A stretch of 5,184 bases of DNA from Clostridiales bacterium UBA6386. GTDB lineage: Bacteria > Bacillota > Clostridia > Oscillospirales > Oscillospiraceae. The DNA lies in contig DJQM01000017.1 in the NCBI GenBank assembly GCA_002437585.1, positions 85,651 through 90,834 on the forward strand. Reading direction: 5' to 3'. Of the stretch, positions 5,163 through 5,184 are shown in pieces; the first letter of the stretch is position 1, and each line of letters starts with the position of its first letter. Both the position numbers and the translations under genes were made by a program. Under the pieces are notes generated by a model. That model had not been told where the DNA came from. It did no database searches and worked only from the letters and a program-made list of their open reading frames with translations.

Positions 5163-5184
5163 AAGTACACAATTGAAAACAAAA
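5163..5184. repeat. Right arm of a perfect 22-bp inverted repeat
   Basis: The arm starts AAGTACAC, continues through CAATTG and ends GAAAACAAAA. It is the exact reverse complement of 5035-5056. It finishes on the last base of the window, so its true outer limit cannot be seen, and a contig-end fold-back artefact is possible. Confidence 0.9.

Larger units (their letters stand above)
5035..5184. other. Candidate invertible promoter (inverton) upstream of the SPFH operon
   Basis: Perfect 22-bp inverted repeats enclose 106 bp of AT-rich DNA with one near-consensus sigma-A promoter and no gene. This is the form of the intergenic phase-variable switches known from gut bacteria and Clostridioides difficile, which are flipped by serine or tyrosine recombinases. 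As given, the strong promoter reads rightward, away from the operon, and the minus strand offers only poor promoter matches. Inversion would point it into the SPFH gene with a leader of roughly 60 nt and an intact ribosome site. No recombinase gene is in the window. Alternatives are a regulatory stem, a tiny MITE-like element or an assembly artefact at the sequence end. Confidence 0.6.

Noticed and set aside
4981..5172. Minus-strand 63-codon frame overlapping the SPFH start and the repeat segment
   Set aside because: It is out of frame with the SPFH gene, crosses both inverted repeats and the promoter, has no ribosome site and looks non-coding.
5035..5184. The long inverted repeat as an intrinsic terminator or simple hairpin
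   Set aside because: The arms are 106 bp apart, are AT-rich and have no T-tract placed to terminate the minus-strand operon, and they lie upstream of the first gene rather than after a gene.
5035..5184. MITE or insertion-sequence relic
   Set aside because: No transposase remnant is seen, no target duplication can be assessed at the window edge, and the promoter inside fits a switch better. It is not fully excluded.

Overview
The window looks like chromosomal DNA of a gut-type Clostridia bacterium, probably near Oscillospiraceae/Ruminococcaceae. The basis is a DUF4317 protein (a family I know from Firmicutes), strong GGAGG-type ribosome sites, consensus sigma-A promoters and a moderately GC-rich base composition. 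The lineage is an inference from gene content. All genes I accept are on the minus strand, so they read from high to low coordinates.

Right edge (5022-5184): a gene-free segment of unusual design. Two perfect 22-bp inverted repeats (5035-5056 and 5163-5184) enclose 106 bp. Inside is a near-consensus sigma-A promoter (TTGAAA, 17 bp, TATAAT; 5101-5129) that points AWAY from the adjacent operon. The left repeat abuts the Shine-Dalgarno sequence of the first operon gene. This is the layout of a phase-variable invertible promoter, here in the OFF orientation for the operon, and it is the most interesting signal in the window. The right repeat ends on the last base of the window, so a contig-end artefact must also be considered.

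Operon (5021 down to 1612): four tightly packed genes. In order they encode an SPFH/Band-7 protein with two C-terminal zinc ribbons (YdjI/'virion core protein' type); a four-helix membrane protein with a charged helical tail, whose start overlaps the previous stop by 1 nt; a protein with a TFIIB-type zinc ribbon, a helical middle and a CFI-box-like C-terminal domain (16-nt gap); and a small HEPN-like all-helical protein (2-nt gap). The spacing implies one transcript and coordinated, possibly coupled, translation. SPFH and zinc-ribbon partners recall the YdjG/YdjI membrane-stress module of Bacillus, while the HEPN-like protein gives the set a possible defence or stress-response flavour. The joint function is inferred, not shown. 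A GC-rich hairpin at 1508-1537 with a T-rich tail is the likely operon terminator.

Left part (1-1555): a small doubtful ORF (1361-1555) overlaps that hairpin. It is followed by a separately promoted gene for a DUF4317 protein (95-1240), with a clear promoter at 1302-1330 and a short hairpin at the expected 5' end of its mRNA. Bases 1-94 hold no gene or terminator that I can support. Base composition is mosaic: the DUF4317 gene is GC-rich, the SPFH and membrane genes are intermediate, and the zinc-ribbon/CFI-box and HEPN-like genes are clearly more AT-rich. No tRNA, rRNA, CRISPR array, transposase or recombinase gene is visible.
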